From a virus, in the IMG/VR virus record IMGVR_UViG_3300021962_000325, positions 1-35,181 of that record: a stretch of DNA of 35,181 nucleotides, one strand, 5' to 3'. The notes beneath the pieces are model-generated. The model was not told where the DNA came from. It worked only from the letters and a program-made list of their open reading frames with translations, and ran no database searches. Positions 13,996 to 22,020 of the stretch are shown here, one piece after another (positions within the stretch are counted from its first letter, which is position 1; every line of letters begins with the position of its first letter). The position numbers and the translations under genes were made by a program.

Positions 13996-16494
13996 ATGGC
14001 AACAAATTTCCCAGAGGATTTAGATTCTCTAGTTAACCCGCAATCTACGGATTCGGTACAAGCGGTTTCGCATTCAGCGCAACACGCTAATGCCAACGAT
14101 GCAATTGAGGCCTTGCAGGCTAAGGTAGGCGTCGACGGTTCTGCCGTAGCCACAAGCCTTGACTACAGAGTTGCCGCCCTTGAAGGCGGATCTGTAGATA
14201 CAGAAGCAATACAAGATATAGTCGGTGGAGTTTTAACCGCTGGAACTCATTCTGGAATTACCGTCACATATGACGATGACAATAACAAAATAAACCTATC
14301 TGCAACCTATAGCAACGAAATGGCTATGGATGCAATTGCTACAGCATTAACGGCTGGCACAGGTATAGTAAAATCGTACGATGATGAAGCAAATACAATT
14401 ACCTTATCTGTTGACACATCTTCAATAGCCACACAATCTTATGTAACCACGGCTATATCGAATCTAGTAGATGCTGCCCCAGGGCTTTTAGATACTCTTA
14501 ATGAGATTGCTGCAGCAATTAATGACGATTCAAATTTTGCAACAACAGTTTCTACTGCTATAACAAATGCTATTACAACAGCAAATGAGTATACCGATGA
14601 AGCCGTCGCAAGTCTCGGAAATTCTTTGCCAGATACATATGTACCACAATCAGATGTTGGAAATCCTGATGGAGTTGCTTCTCTAGACGAAAATGGATTT
14701 GTCCCACAAACAGAATTAGATATTGATGAGCGTATTCAAGATACTGCAGCAGCAATTATCACAAATGGAACACATACAAATATAACTGTAGAGTATGACT
14801 CAGTAAATAAAGAATTAAGTTTAACATCAACAGGTGGAACATCTGCTGATATTTCTTCTACCGCTCCAGCTGATCCAAATGTTGGAGATCTATGGCTAGA
14901 TTCAGATACAGCAATACTTTATATTTATGATGGAGCATTCTGGGTAGAAATTTCTGGCTCTGGCGGCGGAGGCGGCGGAGGAACAGGTGGAGGAGTTACA
15001 GTATCTGCAACTGCTCCTGCATTACCCACAGAAGGCGACGCATGGTTTGATACAGTAAATGCAAAATTATATGTGTATTATGATTCATACTGGGTTGAAG
15101 CAGTTGCAACAGGTGCAACAGGTCCTCAAGGTCCAGCATTCCTAGAATATCAAGGGGCCTGGAACTCAGGTGTTTCTTATCTTGAAAACGATGGCGTAAC
15201 ATATCAAGGATCTCTCTGGAGATTAAATGAAGTAAATAGTCCAGCAGGCACAGCTCCATCTACTCCTAATTGGCAACTAGTAATTGAAAAGGGAGATAAG
15301 GGCGATACTGGAGAAATGGAAGTTGGCACAGTAACTACTGTACTATTTGGTGAGCCTCCAACAATTACAAATGTTGGCACAACAACAGACGCAATATTAG
15401 ATTTTGAAATACCAGCAGGCCGTGCTTCAACTATTGAAGTAGGTACAGTAGACACAGTATTATTTGGAAATCCGCCAACAGTAGTAAATAGCGGAGATAC
15501 CAGCGATGCTGTATTCGATTTTGAAATTCCTGCAGGTCGTGCAGCAACCATTGAGGTTGGAACGGTAGAAGATGTTTTATATGGACAGCCTCCAACAGTA
15601 ACTAACTCTGGAGACACATCTGACGCAGTATTTGATTTTGAGATTCCCGCAGGTAGAGCGGCAACAATAGAAGTTGGTGAAGTAACAACTGTATTAGATG
15701 GCAATCCAGCAACTGTAACAAATTCAGGGGACACAAGCGATGCAGTATTTGATTTCCAAATTCCAGCGGGACCGAGATCAACAATTGAAATCGGAGATGT
15801 AGTAGATGTAGATTTTGGTAATCCATCAACTGTTACAAATGTAGGAACTACCAGCGATGCGATATTTGATTTTGAGCTACAGACTGGTCGAGCATCGACC
15901 CTTGCTGTAGGAACTGTAGAAACTGGATCATATTCATCAGATGCTACAATAGAAAATGTTGGAACAACATCTGATGCTATATTTAATTTTTCAATCCCAC
16001 AAGGTATTCCAGGAGATTTTCAGCCTGGCTTAACTCCACCAACAAACCCATTGGCAGGACAAGTCTGGTATAACACAGCAACTGGTCGTGCATATATTTA
16101 TCATGATAGTTTCTGGGTTGAGTTCTCACCAGGATTTACTGGACAGCAAGGCGCAACTGGTCCCGCAGGACCACAGGGTCCAGCTGGTGCTGATGGTGCC
16201 GATGGCTCTTCTATAGTTTCATTAGAAGTTTCATCTAATATCACGCTAGAGTCAGCGCATAGATACTTTGTAGATACAAGTTCTGCTAGAACATTAACTT
16301 TACCAGCATCCCCTGCATTGGGAGATGGAATATATGTATATGATTCAACAGGATCAGCAGCAATTAATAATATAACTTTAAGCTCTAATTCAAATAAAAT
16401 AAATGGAACAGTACAGAATCTCGATATAGACGTGGCATTTGGCGGAGTCTCATTGCTATATTCTGGATCTAGTTACGGATGGAGAGTAGTATAA
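13996..16494 (+). CDS. Long tail fibre with six 39-residue repeats, carbohydrate-binding-like and collagen-like modules
   Basis: An 832-residue fibre. N-terminal 120 residues carry HSQ-like helical repeats (AQHANANDAIEALQAKVG) and VTYDDDNNKINLSA. Residues about 150-250 share TLNEIAAAINDDSNF and ANEYTDEAVASLGNSLPDTY with the 8561 fibre. Two DxxWLDSDTAILYIYDG-type modules follow (about 290-370), then GPQGPAF, then a YQGAWNSGVSYLENDGVTY unit (about 384-425) resembling CBM5/12 carbohydrate-binding modules. Six EVGTV...FDFEIPAGRA repeats occupy 441-674, then GPAGPQGPAGADGADG and a C-terminal beta domain ending GWRVV. The stop overlaps the next start (TAATG). Likely a major receptor-binding fibre. 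Confidence 0.82.
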   Translation: MATNFPEDLDSLVNPQSTDSVQAVSHSAQHANANDAIEALQAKVGVDGSAVATSLDYRVAALEGGSVDTEAIQDIVGGVLTAGTHSGITVTYDDDNNKINLSATYSNEMAMDAIATALTAGTGIVKSYDDEANTITLSVDTSSIATQSYVTTAISNLVDAAPGLLDTLNEIAAAINDDSNFATTVSTAITNAITTANEYTDEAVASLGNSLPDTYVPQSDVGNPDGVASLDENGFVPQTELDIDERIQDTAAAIITNGTHTNITVEYDSVNKELSLTSTGGTSADISSTAPADPNVGDLWLDSDTAILYIYDGAFWVEISGSGGGGGGGTGGGVTVSATAPALPTEGDAWFDTVNAKLYVYYDSYWVEAVATGATGPQGPAFLEYQGAWNSGVSYLENDGVTYQGSLWRLNEVNSPAGTAPSTPNWQLVIEKGDKGDTGEMEVGTVTTVLFGEPPTITNVGTTTDAILDFEIPAGRASTIEVGTVDTVLFGNPPTVVNSGDTSDAVFDFEIPAGRAATIEVGTVEDVLYGQPPTVTNSGDTSDAVFDFEIPAGRAATIEVGEVTTVLDGNPATVTNSGDTSDAVFDFQIPAGPRSTIEIGDVVDVDFGNPSTVTNVGTTSDAIFDFELQTGRASTLAVGTVETGSYSSDATIENVGTTSDAIFNFSIPQGIPGDFQPGLTPPTNPLAGQVWYNTATGRAYIYHDSFWVEFSPGFTGQQGATGPAGPQGPAGADGADGSSIVSLEVSSNITLESAHRYFVDTSSARTLTLPASPALGDGIYVYDSTGSAAINNITLSSNSNKINGTVQNLDIDVAFGGVSLLYSGSSYGWRVV
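15316..16017 (+). repeat. Six 117-bp (39-residue) repeats in the fibre shaft
   Basis: Consensus IEVGTVxxVLFGxPPTVTN then SGDTSDAVFDFEIPAGRAAT. Units two to four are most alike; the last two are degenerate (FELQTGRAS, FSIPQGIPG). This is a known class of phage beta-structured shaft repeats placed next to collagen-like Gly-X-Y runs. Confidence 0.9.
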
Positions 16495-16691
16495 TGACCC
16501 TTAAGTTATCAACATTGTCAGTGGTAAATGCTGGACAATATTCAGAAGATGGAACCATTACAAGTGGTCTCGCCGAGCCTGCCTCTAATACATCTCATGA
16601 CGGTGGAGAGATCGATGGTATCCTTGATAGTGTAGTATATAGTATAATTGCTAGTACAACAACAAATACGTTTGACGGAGGAACAATTTAA
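16494..16691 (+). CDS. Short fibre-partner protein, 65 residues
   Basis: Starts at the ATG overlapping the previous stop by one base (TAATG); an upstream in-frame ATG at 16479 would intrude on the fibre gene and is less likely. The product is Ser/Thr/Asn-rich (TLKLSTLSVVNAGQYSEDGT) and ends FDGGTI, with its own stop overlapping the following Mtd-N-like fibre gene (TAATG). The position and DGGT ending parallel the 8307-8561 gene. No domain is recognised; a connector or fibre cap is likely. Confidence 0.6.
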   Translation: MTLKLSTLSVVNAGQYSEDGTITSGLAEPASNTSHDGGEIDGILDSVVYSIIASTTTNTFDGGTI

Positions 16692-17485
16692 TGTCAGCCA
16701 TTATTCAGCTTAAAAGAGGAACAGCCGCAGCTCTTACCTCTGCAAACCCCGTATTGGCAGCGGGAGAAATGGTATTTGAAACAGATACCAAAAAAACAAA
16801 GGTTGGAGATGGAACTACTGCCTGGACCTCTCTTCCATATACAGCAACAGATGGAGATATTTCTGGAGTTACAGCTGGCACAGGATTAAGCGGTGGTGGA
16901 AATTCTGGATCGGTAACCCTTGCAATTGATTCAACAGTTGCTACATTAACTGGTTCACAAACCCTAACAAATAAAACAATTGATACAGCAAGTAATACAA
17001 TTACTGGTGCTGTAACATTAACAGGAACACAAACTTTAACTAATAAAACTTTAACAAGTCCAGTAGTAAATACAGCAACATTACATAACAATATTTTAAA
17101 AGCACCACAAGAAAGAACTACAGTTTCAGCAACCGCAGCAACTGGTACAATCAATTTTGATGCTTCAACTCAAGGTGTTTTATATTACACAACAAATGCT
17201 TCAGCAAACTGGACACTAAATGTTCGTGGAAGTTCAAGCGCATCTTTAGATTCAATCCTGACAACAGGAGATTCAATCACTGTAGTATTCTTAGCAACTC
17301 AAGGATCTACAGCATATTATCAATCAGCATTTCAAATTGATGGAGCAGCAGTTACTCCAAAATGGCAAGGCGGAACAGCACCATCTGCAGGTAATGCTTC
17401 TTCTATAGATTCATATGCATTTACAATTATTAAGACAGGATCAGCAACCTTTACTGTATTCGGATCACAGACAAAGTTTGCATAA
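16691..17485 (+). CDS. Short tail fibre with Mtd-N-like head
   Basis: A 264-residue fibre. Residues 4-50 (IQLKRGTAAALTSANPVLAA... VGDGTTAWTSLPY) match the Mtd-type N-terminal domain also in the 8561 gene. A low-complexity shaft follows (GSQTLTNKTIDTASNTITG, GTQTLTNKTLTSPVV), and the C-terminal 130 residues form a beta domain (FLATQGSTAYYQSAFQIDG, WQGGTAPSAGNASSIDSYAF) that is also the C-terminal domain of the two 730-residue fibres at 19835 and 26837. It is therefore a mosaic of modules seen elsewhere in this locus. Coupled to the small gene before it. Confidence 0.78.
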   Translation: MSAIIQLKRGTAAALTSANPVLAAGEMVFETDTKKTKVGDGTTAWTSLPYTATDGDISGVTAGTGLSGGGNSGSVTLAIDSTVATLTGSQTLTNKTIDTASNTITGAVTLTGTQTLTNKTLTSPVVNTATLHNNILKAPQERTTVSATAATGTINFDASTQGVLYYTTNASANWTLNVRGSSSASLDSILTTGDSITVVFLATQGSTAYYQSAFQIDGAAVTPKWQGGTAPSAGNASSIDSYAFTIIKTGSATFTVFGSQTKFA

Positions 17486-17495
17486 AGGAGACTAA

Positions 17496-18077
17496 ATGCC
17501 ATTACTGACAACACAGTCTGCTAGATCTTATGGACTTGGAATTTATGTAGCACAAAGTTTGGGATTTGAATCAATTGCTACACAAACTGCATCAGGTTCT
17601 GGAACTACTATTACTTTTAATAGTATTCCTAGTACATATAAATATCTTCAATTACACTCATATTTTGCTTTGACAAATAATGATACAGATCTAAATATTA
17701 GATTTAATGGAGACTCTGGAACTAACTACACAAAGTCTCAGGTCTATTCTAGTGGAACACCAAGCTCTTCTTTACAAGGAACATCTTCAAGTCGTGGCTT
17801 AACTTCTATTGCTGGCCCAGTATGGTATGGAAATAGCACTTCAGGTTTTGTTTCAACAATAACATATATTTTTGATTATGCTGCAAGCGACAAAGTTAAA
17901 ACACACCATACTTTAACTGGAGGCTCTATTGACACCAGCGGAATTGGGCAAGGAATATTTGCTAGAATGGGGCTATGGAATAATTCATCAGATGCTATTA
18001 GCTCTATGGTTTTAACTTCAACTGGTGGAAATATAATTAGTGGGTCACACTTTGCGTTGTATGGAATCGGAGGGTAA
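17496..18077 (+). CDS. Adhesin paralogue 1 of 3
   Basis: A 193-residue beta-rich protein: SIATQTASGSGTTITFNSIP, TYKYLQLHSYF, DLNIRFNGDSGTNYT, and a final DAISSMVLTSTGG ... HFALYGIGG. The same order of blocks is found in the two following genes. AAAGGAGA lies 7 nt before the ATG. The family looks like a lectin-type jelly roll common in phage adhesins, an inference from the strand pattern. Likely a small receptor-binding protein; no catalytic motif. Confidence 0.7.
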   Translation: MPLLTTQSARSYGLGIYVAQSLGFESIATQTASGSGTTITFNSIPSTYKYLQLHSYFALTNNDTDLNIRFNGDSGTNYTKSQVYSSGTPSSSLQGTSSSRGLTSIAGPVWYGNSTSGFVSTITYIFDYAASDKVKTHHTLTGGSIDTSGIGQGIFARMGLWNNSSDAISSMVLTSTGGNIISGSHFALYGIGG

Positions 18078-18081
18078 TTAA

Positions 18082-18576
18082 ATGGCTAGAACATTTGATT
18101 CTTTAGGAACACAAACTATTACTGGAAGTGATAGTAACTCTTTAGAGTTTACAAATATTAGTAATACTTACACTGATTTATATTTAGTTGTTAAAGCAAA
18201 AAGAACTAGTGGCGATGCAGATGTTCGCATTAGGTTTAACAATAATTCATCTGCTGCATATGCTACGGGTTCATTATATGTTACTACTGCTGGCGGTAAG
18301 GGCAGTACTTTTCTTGTTGGCTTGACAAGCGGTTATTTGACAAACTGGGGATATGATAGCCCAAGCTCCTTTGGCTGCCACGAGGTCTATATCTTGAATT
18401 ATGGAAGTAATAAGCATAAGTCATGGTGCAGTGAATCTGGATCTCAAAACGGCAACGACCTGATTCAGGGAATCTGGCAATCAACTTCTGCAATCTCAAG
18501 TATTCAATTATTTGCAACATCTGGTACTTGGGTTGTTGGAACAACGGCTGAATTATATGGGATAAAGGCGGCTTAA
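18082..18576 (+). CDS. Adhesin paralogue 2 of 3
   Basis: A 164-residue relative of the preceding and following products: FDSLGTQTITGSDSNSLEFT, NTYTDLYLVVKAKR, DADVRIRFNNNSSAAY, SAISSIQLFATSGTW, and terminal AELYGIKAA. Identity with its neighbours is low outside these blocks, so divergence is old or driven by selection. GGAGGG precedes the ATG by 7 nt. It is the only one of the three with a central Cys/Trp/His cluster (FGCHEVYILNYGSNKHKSWC), which could shape a distinct binding surface. Confidence 0.7.
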   Translation: MARTFDSLGTQTITGSDSNSLEFTNISNTYTDLYLVVKAKRTSGDADVRIRFNNNSSAAYATGSLYVTTAGGKGSTFLVGLTSGYLTNWGYDSPSSFGCHEVYILNYGSNKHKSWCSESGSQNGNDLIQGIWQSTSAISSIQLFATSGTWVVGTTAELYGIKAA

Positions 18577-18577
18577 T

Positions 18578-19108
18578 ATGGCAATTACTTATGAGTTAAT
18601 CTCTTCATACACAGCAACAGGAACAGTAAGTGCTATTACTTTAAGCAATATTCCGCAAACATATACAGACTTGCAGGTTAGAGTTTCTGCTCGTTCTACT
18701 CATACTGGAACAGGCAACGGTGTTGACTTTTTGTACTGTAGACCAAATAATTATTCAACCACTAACTATACAATGAAAGTACTTTATGGTACTGGTGTCA
18801 ATAACGATATAAATGGGTTTATAGATAGCAATCCTCCCTATGTTCCAATGACTACTGCAGATTCATCGGCAAATACATTTAGTAATGGAAGATTTTATAT
18901 CCCACAGTACACATCTACATCTAATACAAAGTTGATAAAAATTTCTGGTGGAACGGTTCAAAATGGGGCTGACGAATACCGTGGATATTTTGGCGCAAGC
19001 CTATATCCAGAAACAAGTGCAATTACCTCACTTGTATTTAGCTCATATAGAAATGCAAATATTGCAGCAAAAACAACAATTCGTGTATACGGAATAAAGA
19101 AAGCATAA
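18578..19108 (+). CDS. Adhesin paralogue 3 of 3
   Basis: A 176-residue protein with the family blocks ELISSYTATGTVSAITLSNI, QTYTDLQVRVSARST, TSAITSLVFSSYRNANIA and terminal TIRVYGIKKA. It starts 1 nt after the preceding stop. Variable central residues (about 50-120) are unlike the other two, consistent with different ligand specificity. No hydrolase motif is seen. Confidence 0.7.
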   Translation: MAITYELISSYTATGTVSAITLSNIPQTYTDLQVRVSARSTHTGTGNGVDFLYCRPNNYSTTNYTMKVLYGTGVNNDINGFIDSNPPYVPMTTADSSANTFSNGRFYIPQYTSTSNTKLIKISGGTVQNGADEYRGYFGASLYPETSAITSLVFSSYRNANIAAKTTIRVYGIKKA

Positions 19109-19119
19109 GGAGAAATAAA

Positions 19120-19371
19120 ATGAATAAGCTAACAAAATCAGTTATGTGCTGTGGTGGTTGCGATCCAAAATGTGGCAATTGCTTTGTACAAATCGAAGTT
19201 GAATTAACAGATGCTGAAATATCACAGATGGAAGCAGATATTGCAGCTGCTGATTTAGAAAGGGCAGAACGTGAAGCAGAAGAATCTGCTAAAGCAGAAG
19301 CTAAAGCGTCTGCAGAAGCTAAACTGGCTGCTCTTGGATTAACGCCTGAAGAAATAGCAGCATTACGATAA
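19120..19371 (+). CDS. Cys-rich plus coiled-coil small protein
   Basis: An 83-residue protein with six Cys in the first 21 residues (VMCCGGCDPKCGNCFVQIEV), then a Glu/Ala-rich helix (about 33-72; LERAEREAEESAKAEAKAS) ending LGLTPEEIAALR. It may bind metal or form disulfides at one end and oligomerise through the helix. AAGGAG is 8 nt before the ATG. It is the last gene before a non-coding gap with a new promoter. The Cys cluster is reminiscent of the Cys-rich end of the PQYYAA protein. Confidence 0.7.
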   Translation: MNKLTKSVMCCGGCDPKCGNCFVQIEVELTDAEISQMEADIAAADLERAEREAEESAKAEAKASAEAKLAALGLTPEEIAALR

Positions 19372-19396
19372 TCAGTTAAAAAAGGAGGGGGTAGCC

Positions 19397-19465
19397 GTGT
19401 ATATAAATAGTATAATTGCCAGGCTGAGGCCTAGTTATTTTAATATATACCGTGCTATACTTTAG
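19397..19465 (+). CDS. 22-codon ORF with an unusually strong SD
   Basis: GTG at 19397 is preceded by AAAGGAGGGGG (19381-19391), the strongest SD-like run in the window, at a good distance. The reading frame gives MYINSIIARLRPSYFNIYRA followed by IL, then TAG, ending 3 nt before the ATG of the next gene. It overlaps a TATAAT (19411-19416) and the TATACT promoter box. It may be a leader peptide, a coupling ORF, or a small hydrophobic-basic peptide. Supported only by the SD and position. Confidence 0.4.
   Translation: MYINSIIARLRPSYFNIYRAIL
19456..19461 (+). promoter_or_regulatory. -10 box for the first adhesin-module copy, leaderless type
   Basis: TATACT (19456-19461) ends 7 nt before the ATG at 19469, with no SD and no clear -35. 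A second box, TATAAT at 19411-19416, could give a longer leader that includes part of the 22-codon ORF. Confidence 0.45.
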
Positions 19466-19468
19466 ACT

Positions 19469-19831
19469 ATGCCAGCATTAGATTTTCCAGCCAATCCCGT
19501 CGTAGGACAGCTTTTTGCTACCGACGACAGAACCTGGACTTGGAACGGCACAACGTGGGACTCTGTTGCAGGAGAAAGTAGCGGCGGAGGCAATGCAACA
19601 GATATTGGAGTTTTTTACGGTTTTAAAACAAGCAATGATCTTGGAAGGTTATATCTTCAGGTAACAGATGATGGATCTAAAGTAGTTCTTCCACAGAGTA
19701 GTATATATTCGAACGGTATTCGAGTTCGTAAAAATGACGAATACAAAGAGTGGATATTCACGACAATTCCATTACAATTTGAATGGGATACAGAGAATCC
19801 GACACACTTACTAGTAGAGGTAGGAGCATAG
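19469..19831 (+). CDS. Short adhesin-module protein, copy 1
   Basis: A 120-residue protein. LDFPANPVVGQLFATDDRTW then TWNGTTWDSV is the short fibre-head motif also opening the 26028 product. It continues with VFYGFKTSNDLGRLYLQV, and IFTTIPLQFEWDTENPTHLL near the end. The 26526 gene encodes its homologue (SFYGFKYLPVSGQLSLEI, WTFTTRELEFEWSEADKSNL). It begins without an SD behind a TATACT box. Three nt separate it from the 724-residue fibre gene, suggesting they are partners such as fibre base and shaft. Confidence 0.75.
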   Translation: MPALDFPANPVVGQLFATDDRTWTWNGTTWDSVAGESSGGGNATDIGVFYGFKTSNDLGRLYLQVTDDGSKVVLPQSSIYSNGIRVRKNDEYKEWIFTTIPLQFEWDTENPTHLLVEVGA

Positions 19832-19834
19832 CAA

Positions 19835-22009
19835 ATGGCAACACAATTAATCGATTTAGGAAACATTCGCTTCATTTGGAAGGGCGACTGGGTACAGGCA
19901 AACACATACGAACTAAATGACGTAGTTCGTTATAACAATATTGTATGGGTATACATTAATCAAATCCCATCAGCAAATAATCTTATTACAAGTACAGTTT
20001 ATTGGTCACGCATGGTTGAGGGATCAGAAATTCCTCCAACAGAGAATCAAGCAGGTAAGGTTCTTAAGACCGATGGCACACTAACATTTTGGTCTGACTC
20101 ATTTGATACATTCTTAATTGGTGCAGACATTACAGACTTTATTACAGCCGCAGACTTAACCGACGTAGCTCTTGGTATTGAAGGATCCTCTACATCTTTC
20201 GTTCAAACAGCATTGGTTAACACAGGATCTGGTGCATCATCTTCTGCAGACTTTATTGCGTATACATCAAATGGTACAAATGAGTCTGGTTGGATAGACA
20301 TGGGTATTACTAACGGATCATTTAATGATCCAACATTTTCACTTACAGGACCTGGCGACGGATATGTATTTATGTCTGGAGCAATCGCTGGTATAGTCTC
20401 TGTAGATCAGTATAGCGTTGCGGGTTCAAACCTAAACCTTATTACTGATGGTCCACATGCAATGATTGCTGGAGTCATCTTTGATTTAATTCTTCCAGTA
20501 GCTCCAACATTAGAGGGTCGCTATACAGTTGTTTCAGCACCAAGCACAACGCAGATTGTTGTTGCAACACCTGCAGGATATACTTCTGGAAACGTGGCCT
20601 TAACAAACGTTATTAACTCTCAAATAAATAAATTTACAGGCGATGGCAAGCTAGTTTTTGCAACTGATTCAACAGGTCTTTCAAACAACATTGTTATTGC
20701 TTCTGGTGGTTTGACAAGCGGTAACGAACAAATGATTTTTACTCCAGATGATGGAATTGAAATTTATGACGAAATCTTTTTTGGAACTGGCGCAAAAGCA
20801 TTTAATATAAATGCAGAGCTAACTAATGCTGCCGCAGTATTTGAATTAAATGGATCTCCTTATGCTCAAATAGCTATTCATAATAATTCAGCTAACTCTT
20901 CTACAGATTATATTGCATATGCAAATAATGGAGATGACTTATCAGGCTGGATTGATATGGGTGTTACAGGATCTTCATTCAGCCAAGCTACATTCGGCAT
21001 TACGGGTCCAAATGATGGATATATTTTTTATGAAGCACCATCTGGCACAACAGGTGCAGGAAATCTTGTCTTAGCAACAGGTGCCAATGGATCGGAAAAC
21101 AAGATTGTATTTGCAGCAGGCGGATATGATTCTGGTAATGAGCAAATGGTCATTATTCCAGATGAGCGTGTACACATTGAAATTCCAACTCCTTCTACAT
21201 CGCCATCAACAGGTGCATTAACAGTAGTAGGTGGCGTTGGTATTCAAGGCGACGTAAATATTGCAGGCGACATTACGTTTGGAGGCGCTGGAACAACTCT
21301 CACAACGACAACCCTTACAGTAACAGATCCAATCGTTCGTGTAGGATCAGGAAACACATCAGATGCTATAGATCTAGGGCTTGTTGGAGAGTACACATCT
21401 GGCGGTGTAGTTAAATACGCAGGATTAGTACGTGATGCCTCAGACGGTGTAGTAAAGATATTTAAAGATTCAACCGTAGCTCCTTCTGCTGGAGTAGTTA
21501 ACTTCTCAGGTGCAGGACTTGCGTATGCAGATCTGCGAACTGCTGGGATTACAGCAACAACACTTAATACTTCTGGTTTAATTACAGCCCCTGGCGGATT
21601 AACAGCCTCTGGAGCAGTATCATTAAGCGGAACAGTAGATATTCAAGAGATGCGTGAACAAATTGTAGATGTTACATTGGCATCAAACGTAGGAACACTT
21701 GATTGGTCGCTAGGAAACATTTACTATATTGGTACAGCACCAACTGGTAATATGACATTTAATGCAACAAATGTTCCATCAGATTCAGCAAAGGTAATGA
21801 CAATTAACATTGTTGTTACACAGGGATCAACTGGTTATATTCCAACAACATTCCAGATTGCTGGAACTTCTCAGACAATTAGATGGTCAGCAGGTGCGGC
21901 TCCAACTGCAACATCATCTGCTGGTAAACTAGACATATTTACATTTACATTACTTAGAACTTCAGGTGGAGCCTGGATAGTTTTGGGTTCATACAACTTA
22001 AACTTCTAA
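19835..22009 (+). CDS. Large tail fibre of the duplicated module, copy 1
   Basis: A 724-residue fibre. The N-terminal 60 residues (FIWKGDWVQANTYELNDVVR) resemble a carbohydrate-binding module of the CBM5/12 type. Then come NQAGKVLKTDGTLTFW and two copies of a domain with ADFIAYTSNGTNESGWIDMG (about 122-180) and TDYIAYANNGDDLSGWIDMG (about 343-401). Next is STSPSTGALTVVGGVGIQGD, as in fibres with registered N-to-C markers, and a C-terminal VTQGSTGYIPTTFQIAG domain shared with the 16691 product. It is nearly Cys-free. The homologue is at 26837. Likely a structural tail fibre binding host glycans. Confidence 0.85.
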   Translation: MATQLIDLGNIRFIWKGDWVQANTYELNDVVRYNNIVWVYINQIPSANNLITSTVYWSRMVEGSEIPPTENQAGKVLKTDGTLTFWSDSFDTFLIGADITDFITAADLTDVALGIEGSSTSFVQTALVNTGSGASSSADFIAYTSNGTNESGWIDMGITNGSFNDPTFSLTGPGDGYVFMSGAIAGIVSVDQYSVAGSNLNLITDGPHAMIAGVIFDLILPVAPTLEGRYTVVSAPSTTQIVVATPAGYTSGNVALTNVINSQINKFTGDGKLVFATDSTGLSNNIVIASGGLTSGNEQMIFTPDDGIEIYDEIFFGTGAKAFNINAELTNAAAVFELNGSPYAQIAIHNNSANSSTDYIAYANNGDDLSGWIDMGVTGSSFSQATFGITGPNDGYIFYEAPSGTTGAGNLVLATGANGSENKIVFAAGGYDSGNEQMVIIPDERVHIEIPTPSTSPSTGALTVVGGVGIQGDVNIAGDITFGGAGTTLTTTTLTVTDPIVRVGSGNTSDAIDLGLVGEYTSGGVVKYAGLVRDASDGVVKIFKDSTVAPSAGVVNFSGAGLAYADLRTAGITATTLNTSGLITAPGGLTASGAVSLSGTVDIQEMREQIVDVTLASNVGTLDWSLGNIYYIGTAPTGNMTFNATNVPSDSAKVMTINIVVTQGSTGYIPTTFQIAGTSQTIRWSAGAAPTATSSAGKLDIFTFTLLRTSGGAWIVLGSYNLNF

Positions 22010-22020
22010 AGGAGAAATAA

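Noticed and set aside
15204-15734. Leftward 176-codon frame within the six-repeat fibre region
   Set aside because: Antisense shadow repeating with the 117-bp period; no SD and no independent motif.
8561-17485. A diversity-generating retroelement, suggested by two Mtd-N-like fibres
   Set aside because: No reverse transcriptase gene, accessory protein or template/variable repeat pair is visible in the window. Mtd-N-type heads are also common on fibres with no retroelement.
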